Source of the DNA: Glo-17 sp964637835
GTDB taxonomy: Bacteria; Krumholzibacteriota; Krumholzibacteriia; LZORAL124-64-63
Assembly (NCBI GenBank): GCA_964637835.1
Contig: CAZWYF010000009.1
Location: forward strand, 28,333-92,332
Reading direction: 5' to 3'
Length of the DNA: 64,000 nucleotides
Shown here: piece by piece, positions 27,526 to 36,616 of the stretch
Position numbering within the stretch: the stretch's first letter is position 1
Layout of the letters: each line of letters begins with the position of its first letter
Program-made: the position numbers and the translations under genes
Notes under the pieces: generated by a model
Told to the model about the DNA's origin: nothing
The model's database searches: none
The model's input: only the letters and a program-made list of their open reading frames with translations

Positions 27526-28362
27526 GTGACCGAGAGCCAGCTCGCCCTGCTGCGACGCCATGGCATCCGCCCGGTGAAGCGGCGTGGGCAGAACTTCCTG
27601 CTCGACGGCAACCTGGCCCGGGCCATCGCGGCGGACGTGATGGCCCTCGGCGACCACGTCCTCGAGCTGGGCGCCGGTGGCGGTGCGCTCACCGGGCACC
27701 TGCTGGACCTGGGCGCCCGGGTGCTCTGCGTCGAGGTGGATCGGCGGCTCTGCGCGGTGCTCGCCGAGGAGTTCGGCGCGCAGGACCGGTTCTCGCTCCA
27801 GGAGGACGACCTCGTCCGCCTGGACTGGCCGCAGGTGATCGGCGCCGCCGGGCCCCGGCCCGTGGTGGCGGGCAACCTGCCCTACGTGCTGACGAGCAAG
27901 GTGCTGTTCGCCGTGGCCGACCAGCGCGACCAGGTGGCCGGCGCGGTGTTCATGGTGCAGAAGGAAGTGGCCGAGCGGCTGGCCGCCGCTCCCGGCGGCC
28001 GTGACTACGGGGTCCTGGCGGTGGTGATGGGTTCGCTCTTCGAGGTGGAGATGCTGCGCACGGTGCCCCGATCGGTCTTCTGGCCCCGCCCGGAGGTGGC
28101 GTCGGCGGTGGTGCGCCTGCGTCCCCGGGGGAGCTGGACCGACGCCGAGTACCGCCCCTTCCTGGCCACGGTCAAGACCCTCTTCCAGCAGCGCCGCAAG
28201 CAGCTGGGTGCCGGCCTGCGCAACCTCATGGGCCTGGATGACGCCCAGGTGGCGGCGCTGGCCGCCGCGGCGCACTTCGACCCCACCGCCCGGCCCGAGC
28301 AGCTCGACCCTGACGGATGGCGCCGGCTGGCCGCCGCGCTGGCGGCCGGGGGGCGTCCATGA
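27526..28362 (+). CDS. rsmA: 16S rRNA dimethyladenosine transferase RsmA/KsgA
   Basis: 278 residues, GTG 27526 with GGGAG ten bases upstream. It dimethylates two adjacent adenines near the 3' end of 16S rRNA late in small-subunit assembly. SAM-binding motif I is VLELGAGGGALT, motif II VLCVEVDRRL, and the catalytic motif IV is GNLPYVLTS. The N-terminal KRRGQNFLLD and the FWPRPEVASAVVRL segment are family marks. The stop overlaps the next start (ATGA), so the outer-membrane protein gene downstream is probably co-translated, an unusual partner for ksgA. Confidence 0.94.
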   Translation: MTESQLALLRRHGIRPVKRRGQNFLLDGNLARAIAADVMALGDHVLELGAGGGALTGHLLDLGARVLCVEVDRRLCAVLAEEFGAQDRFSLQEDDLVRLDWPQVIGAAGPRPVVAGNLPYVLTSKVLFAVADQRDQVAGAVFMVQKEVAERLAAAPGGRDYGVLAVVMGSLFEVEMLRTVPRSVFWPRPEVASAVVRLRPRGSWTDAEYRPFLATVKTLFQQRRKQLGAGLRNLMGLDDAQVAALAAAAHFDPTARPEQLDPDGWRRLAAALAAGGRP

Positions 28363-30745
28363 GCCGGCTGACCACCTCGCCGCGACCACGCGCCGCCGTG
28401 ATCCCCCTCCTGCTGGGGGCCGTGCTCCTGCTGGGGCTGGTCTCGCTGGCTTCCGGAGCCCGGGGGCAGACGGGACCGGCCGCGGCAGACGGTGTGGACG
28501 CCCCGGCCGACACCACCGCCGNNNNNNNNNNNNNNNNNNNNNNNNNNNNNNNNNNNNNNNNNNNNNNNNNNNNNNNNNNNNNNNNNNNNNNNNNNNNNNN
28601 NNNNNNNNNNNNNNNNNNNNNGCCGCCGCCGGGGCCGACACCAGCGCCGCCGCCGGGGCCGACACCAGCGCCGCCGCCGGGGCCGACACCAGCGCCGCCG
28701 AACTCACCCTCGAGCAGCGGCTCCAGCGCGTGGACCGGCGCGCCGAGGCCACGGTCGACAGCCTGCTCGCCGAGGGTGTCCCGGAGACCATCGCGCGGCG
28801 CGAGGTGGGTCGCCGCAAGGAGCGCTGGGAGCGCGAGGCCCGGGCCACCGACGTCGCCGCGAGCGGCGGCGCGGCGCCCCTGTTCTTCGGGTTCAGCAAC
28901 ACGCCCGAGGCCGGCGTGATGGCCAACGTCACCAAGGTCAACTACTTCGGCCGGTTCAAGAACAACGTCCAGGTGCGCGGCGGCGGGGAGCTCACCGACA
29001 ACTACCGCTACGGCTACGACACCTACCGGCGGCAGGACAAGACGGTGGAGACGCGGGCCGCCGACGCCACCTACACCAGCGGCGAGCAGCTGCCCTTCAC
29101 GCTACGGCTCGAGGGCAGCATCGACTGGTCCCAGGACATCACCACCAACTCCGGCGGCAACACCAACACCAACCGGCAGGAGCGTCGACGCGCGGGCGCC
29201 AGCGCATCGCGGTCCGGGATGGTGACCGGTCCGGTCACGCACACGCTGCAGGCGGGCTGGTTCTACAACGAGCAGAACGCCATCAACCAGGGCCAGCAGA
29301 ACGACTTCAGCGAGGGCGAGTACTCCGGCGGCTGGCGCACCAGCACCCAGGTCCTCGAGGGCATCACCGTGGGCACCGTGATCTACGGCATCAAGCGCGA
29401 TGGCGAGAGCCTGCTCGCGGACTTCGAGTCCCCCTCCTCCACCACCGGCGACACCCTGGGCGCGGCGCTCGGCTACGATCGGCTGGGTCTCAGGGGCCGG
29501 GTCTCCATCGATCGCGCCAGCTTCGATCGCCGGTACCTGGACTACCGGCGCAACAGCAACGGCCTGATCGACACCACGAACCTCGAGCCGGGCGTCGCCA
29601 GGGTGGTGCGGGAGCTCGAGGAACAGGACTCCGTCCAGCTCAACTGGAACAACGCCACGCGCCTGCTCGGCGTCAATCTCAGCGCCAACCTCGCCCACAC
29701 CGAAGACGAGCAGAGCTACGCCCAGAGCGGCGTGGGCCGCAAGGAGCGCCGTCGCGACACCATGAACCTGAAGTCGTCCTTCTCGGTGGGCGCCGACTCC
29801 TTCGCCGTGGCCTACAACTACGAGTGGAGCTGGGATGACCAGCAGTTCGCCGATGCGCCGGCGCCCCGCGGCCGCCAGTACAAGAAATCCCGCGAGGTGA
29901 CCCTCGACTGGCAGCGCGATCTGTTCCGCAACACCCTGATCAGCGGCCGCTACCGGGCGCAGCTGGTGCAGGACATCGCCGAGGACGAGTTCAACGAGAA
30001 CGACCGCGACCGCCTGGTGGAGGAGGGGCGGGTGAAGCTGGACGCCAGCTGGTCCAGCCGCTTCACCGCCAGCCTGCTGACCGAGTACGAGCGCATCGAG
30101 GACATCTCCATCCGCGGCACCCGCTCGGCCAACAACAACATCAAGCGCACCTTCGAGGTCTCGCCCAGCTACACCTACACCTTCCACGAGGACCTGCAGT
30201 TCTCCCAGACCTTCCGCATGTACATCCAGTACCAGGACTACCAGTTCGTCGGGCTGGACGGCGTCAACAAGGAGGACACCTACAACAAGCGCGGCAACCT
30301 CGCGACCATCGTGCGCTGGAATCCCACGGCGCGGCTGGAACTGGACATCAAGCACGACTACAACCAGAAGTACAACGGCACGCGCACCGCCCGCGACGCC
30401 GTGGGCAACGCCCTCTATCGCCGCGACCAGGACCAGACCATCAACCGCATCGAGCTGTCCATGGTCTACGACGTGGTCGAGTGGTCCAAGACCGAGTCGT
30501 TCCGGCTGGAGGCGACCACCTACCGCACCCGCGACCTCATCGAGCGCTACGGCGCCACCATCAACGCCACCGAGCGCTACAGCGGCGAGCTGTGGGTGGG
30601 CGCGGTGGTCAATCGCAGCTTCGGATCCAGGCAGCCGTTCTCGGTCAAGGGGCGCGTCAAGCGCAACCTGGCCTACGGCCCCAACGTGACCGACACCAGC
30701 GACGACTACTGGGATGCCGACGTGCTGGTCTCCTGGCGATTCTGA
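28359..30745 (+). CDS. Predicted outer-membrane beta-barrel protein (gap near N terminus)
   Basis: The N-terminal signal peptide (IPLLLGAVLLLGLVSLASGARG) is followed by a Thr/Ala/Asp-rich linker in which an 8-residue unit AAAGADTS repeats at least three times and runs into the N gap at 28522. Frames before and after the gap differ, as expected for an unknown gap length; continuous coding requires a true gap of 3n+2 bases. After a short helical part, residues from FGFSNTPEAG onwards alternate polar and aromatic residues in amphipathic strands (RTFEVSPSYTYTFHEDLQF, ARLELDIKHDYNQKYNG), and the protein ends VLVSWRF. A C-terminal phenylalanine is the usual BAM recognition signal. Substrate unknown. 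A lipoprotein gene follows after 15 bases. Confidence 0.72.
28522..28621. other. Assembly gap (100 N) next to a 24-base tandem repeat
   Basis: The 24-base unit beginning GCCGCCGCCGGGGCCGACAC is repeated three times at 28622-28693 directly after the gap, and its end is also seen before it. True repeat number is unknown. Confidence 0.9.
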
Positions 30746-30760
30746 TCGAGGAAGGACGTC

Positions 30761-31357
30761 ATGATCCTGCGGATCATCACGAGCACCATGCTGCTCCTCC
30801 TGCTGGCCGGCCTGCTCGGCGGCTGCATCTTCGACACCCGCGAGCCCGAACCGCCGTCCACCCAGTCCATCAATTACCTGCCGCGCTCGAGCGCGGCCAA
30901 CGTCTGGGAGAACTGCCGGCTCGCCCTGGTCAACAAGGACATCGGCGGCTGGGACACGGCCATCGCCGAGGACTTCCGGTACGAACCCGACGGCGACTCC
31001 CAGAGCGCCTACCCCGCCGCGGACTGGGCGAACTGGGACAAGCAGACCGAGCTGGACTTCATCAACAGCTGGTTCGCCACCGACGTGACCATCGAGGCCG
31101 CCCTGCGCGATTCGGTGATCAACGCGCCCGACGGCTCGGGCGGCTTCGCCGAGTGGGACATCATCTACCTGCTGACCGTCACCGACAACATCACCGGCTC
31201 CATCACCCGCTACCGCGGCCGCTGCATCCTGGAGTTCAGCGTGCCGGACAACTTCTGGTACGTGAGCTACTGGCGGGACGAGCAGGGCGAGGTGGACCCG
31301 GAGACGGGGGCCACGCTGCAGACCATGGGAGCCCTGCGGGGGGCCTTCGCGCCCTGA
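30761..31357 (+). CDS. Small lipoprotein, NTF2/SnoaL-like size, unknown function (first of two)
   Basis: 198 residues; ATG 30761 with GAGGAAGGA about ten bases upstream. The signal peptide ends in the lipobox LLGGC, followed by Ile-Phe and a Pro/Glu-rich spacer. The mature part begins with a helix (SAANVWENCRLALVNKDIGGWDTAIAED) and continues as beta strands (WDIIYLLTVTDNI, RGRCILEFSV, FWYVSYWRDE). This is the order of a cone-shaped NTF2-like fold: a helix in which conserved acidic residues mark 'one amount of work', then a curved sheet. No catalytic residues are recognisable. The gene sits 15 bases after the barrel protein and is followed by a similar lipoprotein gene. Confidence 0.72.
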   Translation: MILRIITSTMLLLLLAGLLGGCIFDTREPEPPSTQSINYLPRSSAANVWENCRLALVNKDIGGWDTAIAEDFRYEPDGDSQSAYPAADWANWDKQTELDFINSWFATDVTIEAALRDSVINAPDGSGGFAEWDIIYLLTVTDNITGSITRYRGRCILEFSVPDNFWYVSYWRDEQGEVDPETGATLQTMGALRGAFAP

Positions 31358-31370
31358 ATCGGATTTTCAC

Positions 31371-31400
31371 TGGCCAACCACGGTCTTTTTCTGCTATCAT
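31371..31400 (+). promoter_or_regulatory. Promoter candidate before the second lipoprotein gene
   Basis: TGGCCA (31371-31376), 18-base spacer, TATCAT (31395-31400, five of six). The intervening TCTTTTTCTG is unusually AT-rich for this genome. The leader to the ATG at 31596 would be about 190 bases and shows no evident ORF. Confidence 0.45.
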
Positions 31401-31595
31401 GATGCGGATTCCTCAACTGACATCGGGGGCGCCGGAGGGGGTGCCGTCCGACCTGCCAGAGCATCCGGTCCGGGAGGGACGCGAGAGAATCGTTGGCTAA
31501 CGTGTTCGGACTGTTCACCACCCGTCGATCGACACCATGGCCGGACGATCCGGAGCGGCCCACGCCGCGCCCGACGCGTTCCGAGGAGGAGACCC

Positions 31596-32165
31596 ATGAA
31601 ACTCCGGCATCTTCTATTCACCGTCCTGCTCGTCGCCTTCGCCACCTCCGGGTGCATCTTCTCGCCCGACGACGACGGCGGCGGCGACCCGCCCCCGCCC
31701 GTGGAGTTCGAGCCGGCCGAGTCGCCGGACCAGGTGATGGAGAAGTTCGTCGAGATCTACGGGGACAAGAACCTCGACTTCTACCGCCGGCTCCTGAGCA
31801 CGAACTACCTGTTCATTCCCCAGGACGACGCGGGCTCCTACAACTTCGACACCGAGATCGACATCGTCGACAAGATGTTCAACGAGATCGCCGGCAGTAA
31901 CGGCTTCGTGATCTCGGACATCGACGTGGTGCAGATGGACCCGCAGGGAGTCTGGACGGAGACCCCGGCCAACGATCCCAACTTCGGCGGGCTCTCCGGC
32001 AGCCAGTACCGCACGTACATCGTGCAGATCGACTTCAACATCTCGGGACAGAACCTGGTCCTGCGCGTCCAGGGACCGGTGATCTACTACGTCCGGGCGG
32101 AGCAGGAGGAAGACCAGCAGGTCTTCAAGCTGCTCGGCATGGTCGACGCCACGTACGGCGGGTAG
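31596..32165 (+). CDS. Small lipoprotein, NTF2-like, unknown function (second of two)
   Basis: 189 residues; ATG 31596 behind GAGGAGGAG. Lipobox TSGC, then Ile-Phe as in the preceding lipoprotein, and an Asp/Gly/Pro spacer. The mature domain starts with a helix SPDQVMEKFVEIYGDKNLDFYRRLL, followed by LSTNYLFIPQDD and strands FVISDIDVVQMD, TYIVQIDFNISG and NLVLRVQGPVIYYV. The helix-then-sheet plan, the shared C-I-F start and similar length suggest that the two lipoproteins are distant paralogues. Family-level function is unknown; carrier or scaffold roles are possible. A very stable hairpin follows the stop. Confidence 0.72.
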   Translation: MKLRHLLFTVLLVAFATSGCIFSPDDDGGGDPPPPVEFEPAESPDQVMEKFVEIYGDKNLDFYRRLLSTNYLFIPQDDAGSYNFDTEIDIVDKMFNEIAGSNGFVISDIDVVQMDPQGVWTETPANDPNFGGLSGSQYRTYIVQIDFNISGQNLVLRVQGPVIYYVRAEQEEDQQVFKLLGMVDATYGG

Positions 32166-32192
32166 ACCGCCGCGCCGCCACCGGCTAGGATC

Positions 32193-32221
32193 TCGGGAGG
32201 AGCCCTGGCGGCTCCTCCCGA
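32193..32221 (+). terminator. Hairpin terminator after lipoprotein pair
   Basis: Perfect 12-bp stem (32193-32204 with 32210-32221, core GGGAGGAGCC) and 5-base loop, 28 bases after the stop. Confidence 0.65.
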
Positions 32222-32276
32222 TGTCGTTCGCCCGCCACGTTCTCGATCCGCAGGATCCGCCCGGGGGAGGGAACCC

Positions 32277-33737
32277 TTGGCCGCCGCTCGCAAGGGACGC
32301 ACCCGCAGACCGTCACGCCGCCGGGGAGCACCGCGCGCCTGGTCCTGGATCCTCGGCCTGGGGGCGGTCGCGGCCATCGCCGGCATCGGCGCGGTGGTCT
32401 GGTCACGCACCGACACCGGCCAGGCCGCGCTCCTGAATCTGGGCGCCGCGGGCCTCTACGACGAGGTCCAGGTCCGTCTGGAGCACGTCCTGGTGCCGGC
32501 GCTTCCCGCCTTCGAGCCCGGTCCCGCCACCGGGGTCGATCAGCCCGACGCCCACGACTGGCCCCTGCCCTCGGTGGGGCCCACCGCCCACGTCCACTGC
32601 CGCGTGGTCCCGGTCGCCGATGATGCCGCCTGGTGGCAGGTGCAGGATCGCGTCGCCACCGCGGTGGCCGCCGCGGGGGGCGCCGTGCTGTGGGGAGAAC
32701 GCCTGCCGCGCGGCAGCGGCCGCCGTCATGCCGCGCCGCACGAGGAACGCGATCTGCTCCGCCTGGACCTGGGCGTCCCCGGCCGCGCCACCCACACCCT
32801 CGTGCTCTACCGTGCGGGCACCGCGCGCCCGCAGGTGCGCTGGGGCGGCGACCCGGCCGCCAGCGCCTGGCAGACCCTCTCGCGAGCGGTGAGCGGCCGG
32901 CCGGTGGTGGCCCTGGTCATCGACGACTGGGGCTACCGGCGCGACCGGACCACCGCCGGCCTGCTGGCCCTCGAGGCCCCGCTGACCATGGCCGTCCTGC
33001 CGGGCCTGGCCTACTCGCGGCGGTATGCCCTGGAGGGCACGCCGCTGGCGCTGCCGCCGGAGTCGCTGACCGCCGCCGCGGCGCGCACGGACCAGGGCGC
33101 CGCCACGGACGCCACCGCCGCACGCCTGGCGGCCGGCTGTCCGGTGAGCCTGGGCGTCGGCCCGGCCACCACCGAGCTGTCGTCGCGCCGGCGGGAGATC
33201 CTGCTGCACCTGCCCATGGAGCCGCAGGGCTATCCCGAGGTGGATCCGGGACCGGACGCCGTGCTGGTGGGCATGCCGCGCCAGGGCATCGCCGAGCGGC
33301 TCGCCGACGCCCTCGCCTCCCTGCCCAACGTCCGTGGCGTCAACAATCACATGGGCAGCGCCGCCACCAGCGATCCGGCCACCATGGACGCCCTGATGGC
33401 CGAGCTGCGCGCGCGCGATCTGATCTTCCTCGACAGCCTCACCTCGGCCCGCTCGGTGGCCTACGACCGTGCCCGGGCGGCCGGCGTGCCGGCGGCGCGC
33501 AATCGCATCTTCCTGGACGCCGATCACCAGGACCACGCCAAGATCCGCCGGCGGCTCGCGCGCCTGGTGGAGGCGGCGCGCTCGGGCGGGTTCGCCGTGG
33601 GGATCGGCCATCCACACCCCGCCACCCTGGACGTCCTGCGGGCCGAGCTGCCGCGCCTGCGGGCGGAGGGCGTGCATCTGGTCACGCTGTCGGAACTGCT
33701 GGCCTTGCAGGCCTCCCGGGCCGGCGGGGGGGCCTGA
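32277..33737 (+). CDS. Divergent polysaccharide deacetylase family protein
   Basis: 486 residues from a TTG at 32277 with GGGGAGG six bases upstream. A basic N terminus (RKGRTRRPSRRRG) precedes one membrane anchor (WILGLGAVAAIAGIGAVVW), so most of the protein is periplasmic. A variable stretch to about residue 205 precedes the NodB-related domain: VALVIDDWGY (metal Asp pair), LTMAVLPGLAYS, LHLPMEPQGYP, GVNNHMGS, LIFLDSLTSARS and GIGHPHPATL. These are the marks of the 'divergent polysaccharide deacetylase' family (formerly DUF610), often found near envelope-hydrolase genes. The substrate is unproven; a peptidoglycan or polysaccharide role is plausible. The convincing Asp/His set suggests an active enzyme. 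Confidence 0.87.
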   Translation: MAAARKGRTRRPSRRRGAPRAWSWILGLGAVAAIAGIGAVVWSRTDTGQAALLNLGAAGLYDEVQVRLEHVLVPALPAFEPGPATGVDQPDAHDWPLPSVGPTAHVHCRVVPVADDAAWWQVQDRVATAVAAAGGAVLWGERLPRGSGRRHAAPHEERDLLRLDLGVPGRATHTLVLYRAGTARPQVRWGGDPAASAWQTLSRAVSGRPVVALVIDDWGYRRDRTTAGLLALEAPLTMAVLPGLAYSRRYALEGTPLALPPESLTAAAARTDQGAATDATAARLAAGCPVSLGVGPATTELSSRRREILLHLPMEPQGYPEVDPGPDAVLVGMPRQGIAERLADALASLPNVRGVNNHMGSAATSDPATMDALMAELRARDLIFLDSLTSARSVAYDRARAAGVPAARNRIFLDADHQDHAKIRRRLARLVEAARSGGFAVGIGHPHPATLDVLRAELPRLRAEGVHLVTLSELLALQASRAGGGA

Positions 33738-33744
33738 TCGAGCG

Positions 33745-33774
33745 CTGGCATCGCCGGGGGCCGTGTGTTATCAT
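33745..33774 (+). promoter_or_regulatory. Promoter candidate for secDF
   Basis: CTGGCA (33745-33750), 18-base spacer, TATCAT (33769-33774). The same CTGGCA-18-(TAGAAT/TATCAT) layout recurs upstream of the kinase operon at 36746. Confidence 0.45.
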
Positions 33775-33791
33775 GGCCTCCGGCATTTTTT

Positions 33792-33844
33792 CGGCGCGGC
33801 CCGGCCGTCAGCGGTCGGGCGCTCTCGCGCCGGGTCGTTTTTTT
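33792..33844 (+). terminator. Long hairpin plus seven T: intrinsic terminator or secD leader attenuator
   Basis: CGGCGCG (33792-33798) pairs with CGCGCCG (33826-33832). Inside, GCCCGGCC (33799-33806) pairs with GGTCGGGC (33813-33820). TTTTTTT follows at 33838-33844. This is the only hairpin in the window with a canonical U tract. It lies after the promoter candidate and before secD, so it could be an attenuator; if the promoter is wrong it simply ends the deacetylase transcript. Confidence 0.65.
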
Positions 33845-33897
33845 GTGCCCCGGGGCCGGCCCACGGTCCCGGATCTGTCGGTCCCAGGAGTTGCGTC

Positions 33898-35652
33898 ATG
33901 AATCGATCGTTGCAGATCAGGGCGGCCATCTGCGCTGTCGTCCTCCTGCTGTCGGTGTACCTGCTGTACCCCACGTACAAGGCCTGGTCCTTCACCGAGG
34001 CCGATCGCGAGGCGGCGCTCACCGATCCGCAGCTGGCCGAGGAGATCGAGAACGCCGAGGAGGGCGCCATCCGCCTCGGCCTCGACCTGCAGGGCGGCAT
34101 GTACCTGGTGCTCGAGGTGGACACCGAGGGCATGAGCCCCGAGCAGGCCGACGATGCCCGGGCGCGCGTGCGCGAGATCCTCGCCAACCGCGTCAACCAG
34201 TTCGGCGTCAGCGAGCCCGTGATCCAGCTGGTGGGCGAGAATCGCATCATCGTGCAGCTGCCCGGCCTGCAGGATCCCCAGCGGGCCAAGAACCTCATCG
34301 GCAGCACGGCGCGACTGGAGTTCCGCCTGCTGGCCGAGCCGGCCGCTGCCGAGGCCGCCATCAGCCGCCTGGACCAGGCCTTCCAGGGCACCCGCTTCGC
34401 CGGCGTGGATGAGGCCCCCGCCGCGGCGGAGGTTCCCGAGCTGGCCACCGAGGAGGACGCGCTGCTCGATCCGGGCGCCGAGGCCGATACCCTCGCCGCC
34501 GCCGAGGAGGACACCGCCGACGCCGACGACCCCTTCGGCGATCTGCCCGATCCCGAGGAACTCGCCGCCGCCAGCGACGACGAGGCGGCCCAGGACGCGC
34601 TCCGCGAGGAGTATCCCTTCTCGGCCAACCTGGTGCCCACGCCCTTTCCCTACTTCCTGGTGCTGCAGGAGGAGGTGCCCCGCGTGCAGGCCATGCTCGA
34701 GGCCCCCGAGGCGCGGGTGATCGGCCGCGATGTCGAGCTGGCGCTGGGCATGGATCTCGAACAGCTGCAGGACGGCCGCTTCGGCCGCTACCTCTACCCG
34801 GTGCGCAGCGAGGTGGCCCTCACCGGCGACCGCCTGACCCAGGCCCGCGAGCGGCCCGACCCCAACCAGCCAGGCAACTGGGTGGTGGCCTTCGAGCTGG
34901 ATCGCAAGGGCGCCCGGCAGTTCGCCAAGGTGACCGGCGACAACGTGGGCGGCTACCTGGCCATCATCCTCGACGGCCAGGTCAAGAGCGCGCCGACCAT
35001 CAACGGCCGCATCCCCGGCGGCTCGGGGCAGATCGAGAGCTTCGCCGCGCCCGAGGCCGCGGATCTGGCGCTCCTGCTGCGCGCCGGCGCCCTGCCGGCC
35101 GATGTCCGGATCGCCGAGGAGCGGACGGTGGGCCCGAGCCTGGGGTCGGACTCCATCCGCCAGGGCCTGCAGGCCATGCTCTGGGGCTCGGTGCTGGTGA
35201 TCATCTTCATGCTCATCTACTACCGCAGCTCCGGCGTGATCACCGACATCGCCCTGATCAGCAACATCGTGATCCTCATGGCGGTGCTGGCCCAGTTCGG
35301 CCTGGTGCTCACCCTGCCGGGCATCGCGGGCGTGATCCTGACGGTGGGCATGGCCGTGGACGCCAACGTGCTGATCAACGAGCGCGTGCGCGAGGAGCTG
35401 CGCAAGGCCAAGACCGTGCGCGCGGCGGTGCAGTCGGGCTACCAGAACGCCACCCGCACCATCCTCGACGCCAACATCACCACCCTGATCGTGGGCCTGG
35501 TCCTGTGGAACTTCGGCACCGGCCCGGTGCTGGGCTTCGCCGTCACCCTGTGCCTCGGCATCCTGACCAGCATGTTCACCGCCCTGGTGCTCACGCGCGT
35601 GATCATGGAATGGATCAACCGCAACAAGGGCCATCAGAAGGTCAGCATCTGA
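33898..35652 (+). CDS. secD: Protein translocase subunit SecD
   Basis: 584 residues; ATG 33898 with AGGAG seven bases upstream. One N-terminal membrane helix, the P1 periplasmic head (IRLGLDLQGGMYLVLEV, ILANRVNQFGVSEP, LPGLQDPQRA), then conserved blocks (FELDRKGARQF, LAIILDGQVKSAP) and five C-terminal helices with GMAVDANVLINERVREE. SecD with SecF uses the proton gradient to help preproteins leave the Sec channel on the periplasmic side. Unusual: residues about 171-238 are a strongly acidic Asp/Glu/Ala insert with almost no basic residues. It is absent from E. coli SecD at this place and should be a flexible loop in the periplasm. secF follows 36 bases later. Confidence 0.95.
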   Translation: MNRSLQIRAAICAVVLLLSVYLLYPTYKAWSFTEADREAALTDPQLAEEIENAEEGAIRLGLDLQGGMYLVLEVDTEGMSPEQADDARARVREILANRVNQFGVSEPVIQLVGENRIIVQLPGLQDPQRAKNLIGSTARLEFRLLAEPAAAEAAISRLDQAFQGTRFAGVDEAPAAAEVPELATEEDALLDPGAEADTLAAAEEDTADADDPFGDLPDPEELAAASDDEAAQDALREEYPFSANLVPTPFPYFLVLQEEVPRVQAMLEAPEARVIGRDVELALGMDLEQLQDGRFGRYLYPVRSEVALTGDRLTQARERPDPNQPGNWVVAFELDRKGARQFAKVTGDNVGGYLAIILDGQVKSAPTINGRIPGGSGQIESFAAPEAADLALLLRAGALPADVRIAEERTVGPSLGSDSIRQGLQAMLWGSVLVIIFMLIYYRSSGVITDIALISNIVILMAVLAQFGLVLTLPGIAGVILTVGMAVDANVLINERVREELRKAKTVRAAVQSGYQNATRTILDANITTLIVGLVLWNFGTGPVLGFAVTLCLGILTSMFTALVLTRVIMEWINRNKGHQKVSI

Positions 35653-35688
35653 CCCGCCGGGTCGGAGCTCTGAAAGGCAGAACCGGAC

Positions 35689-36609
35689 ATGGAGTTCTTC
35701 CGCAATCCCAAGATCAACTTCGTGGGCGCCATGAGGCCCGTGTTCACCATCTCGGTCATCCTGGTGATCGTGGCCGCCCTGTCGCTGATCTTCCACAAGG
35801 GCCCCCGCATGAGCATCGACTTCACCGGGGGCAGCATCCTGCAGGTGCGCGTCGATCCGGTGCCGTCGGTGGCGGACCTGCGCGCGGGCCTGGAGAACGC
35901 GGGCTTCGCGGGCGTGCAGGTGCAGGAGTTCGGCGCCGAGAACGAGTTCCTCATCACCTTCCCCGACGTCTCCGAGGACCTGCTCGACACCTCCAACGCC
36001 AATCTCGCCACCCTGCGCGACCTGTTGCCCGGTCACGAGATCGAGCTGCGCCGCGAGGAGTCCGTGGGTCCGAAGATCGGCAGCGAGCTGCGCACCGCGG
36101 CGGCCAACGCGGTGGCGCTGTCGCTGCTGCTGATCGTGATCTACATCTGGTTGCGGTTCGTCTTCCGCTACGGCATCGCCGCCATCGTGGCCCTGGTCCA
36201 CGACGTCACCCTCACCCTGGGCATCTTCTCCCTGCTGGACCTGGAGATCTCGCTATCGGTGATCGCGGCGTTCCTGACCATCATCGGCTACTCGCTCAAC
36301 GACACCATCGTGGTCTTCGATCGCATCCGCGAGAACATGAAGCTCCGCCGCAAGGAGAGCTACCGCGACATGATCAACCGCTCGATCAACGAGTGCCTCA
36401 GCCGGACCTTCCTCACCTCGGTTACCACGTTCTTCGTGTCATTCACGCTGTACATGTTCGGCGGTCCGGTGATCCACGACTTCGCGTTCGCGCTCTGCTT
36501 CGGCGTGATCGTGGGCACCTACTCGTCCATGTTCATCGCCAGCCCGGTGCTGGTGTTCTGGTACGAGCACTTCATCGCCGACAAGAAGCGCGCCGGCGCG
36601 ACCCTCTGA
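35689..36609 (+). CDS. secF: Protein translocase subunit SecF
   Basis: 306 residues, ATG 35689. Family blocks are complete: RMSIDFTGGSILQV, VGPKIGSELR, helices around SLLLIVIYIWLRF, the VALVHDVTLTLG motif, SLNDTIVVFDRIRENMK and NRSINECLSRTFLTS. It forms the SecDF unit with the preceding gene; the short spacer and shared strand mean one transcript. Four hairpins fill the next 110 bases, so the transcript probably ends here. Confidence 0.95.
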   Translation: MEFFRNPKINFVGAMRPVFTISVILVIVAALSLIFHKGPRMSIDFTGGSILQVRVDPVPSVADLRAGLENAGFAGVQVQEFGAENEFLITFPDVSEDLLDTSNANLATLRDLLPGHEIELRREESVGPKIGSELRTAAANAVALSLLLIVIYIWLRFVFRYGIAAIVALVHDVTLTLGIFSLLDLEISLSVIAAFLTIIGYSLNDTIVVFDRIRENMKLRRKESYRDMINRSINECLSRTFLTSVTTFFVSFTLYMFGGPVIHDFAFALCFGVIVGTYSSMFIASPVLVFWYEHFIADKKRAGATL

Positions 36610-36616
36610 TCGCGTC

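Noticed and set aside
28622..28693. Regular short repeats as a possible CRISPR array
   Set aside because: Units are contiguous 24-base coding repeats without spacers; no cas gene anywhere in the window.
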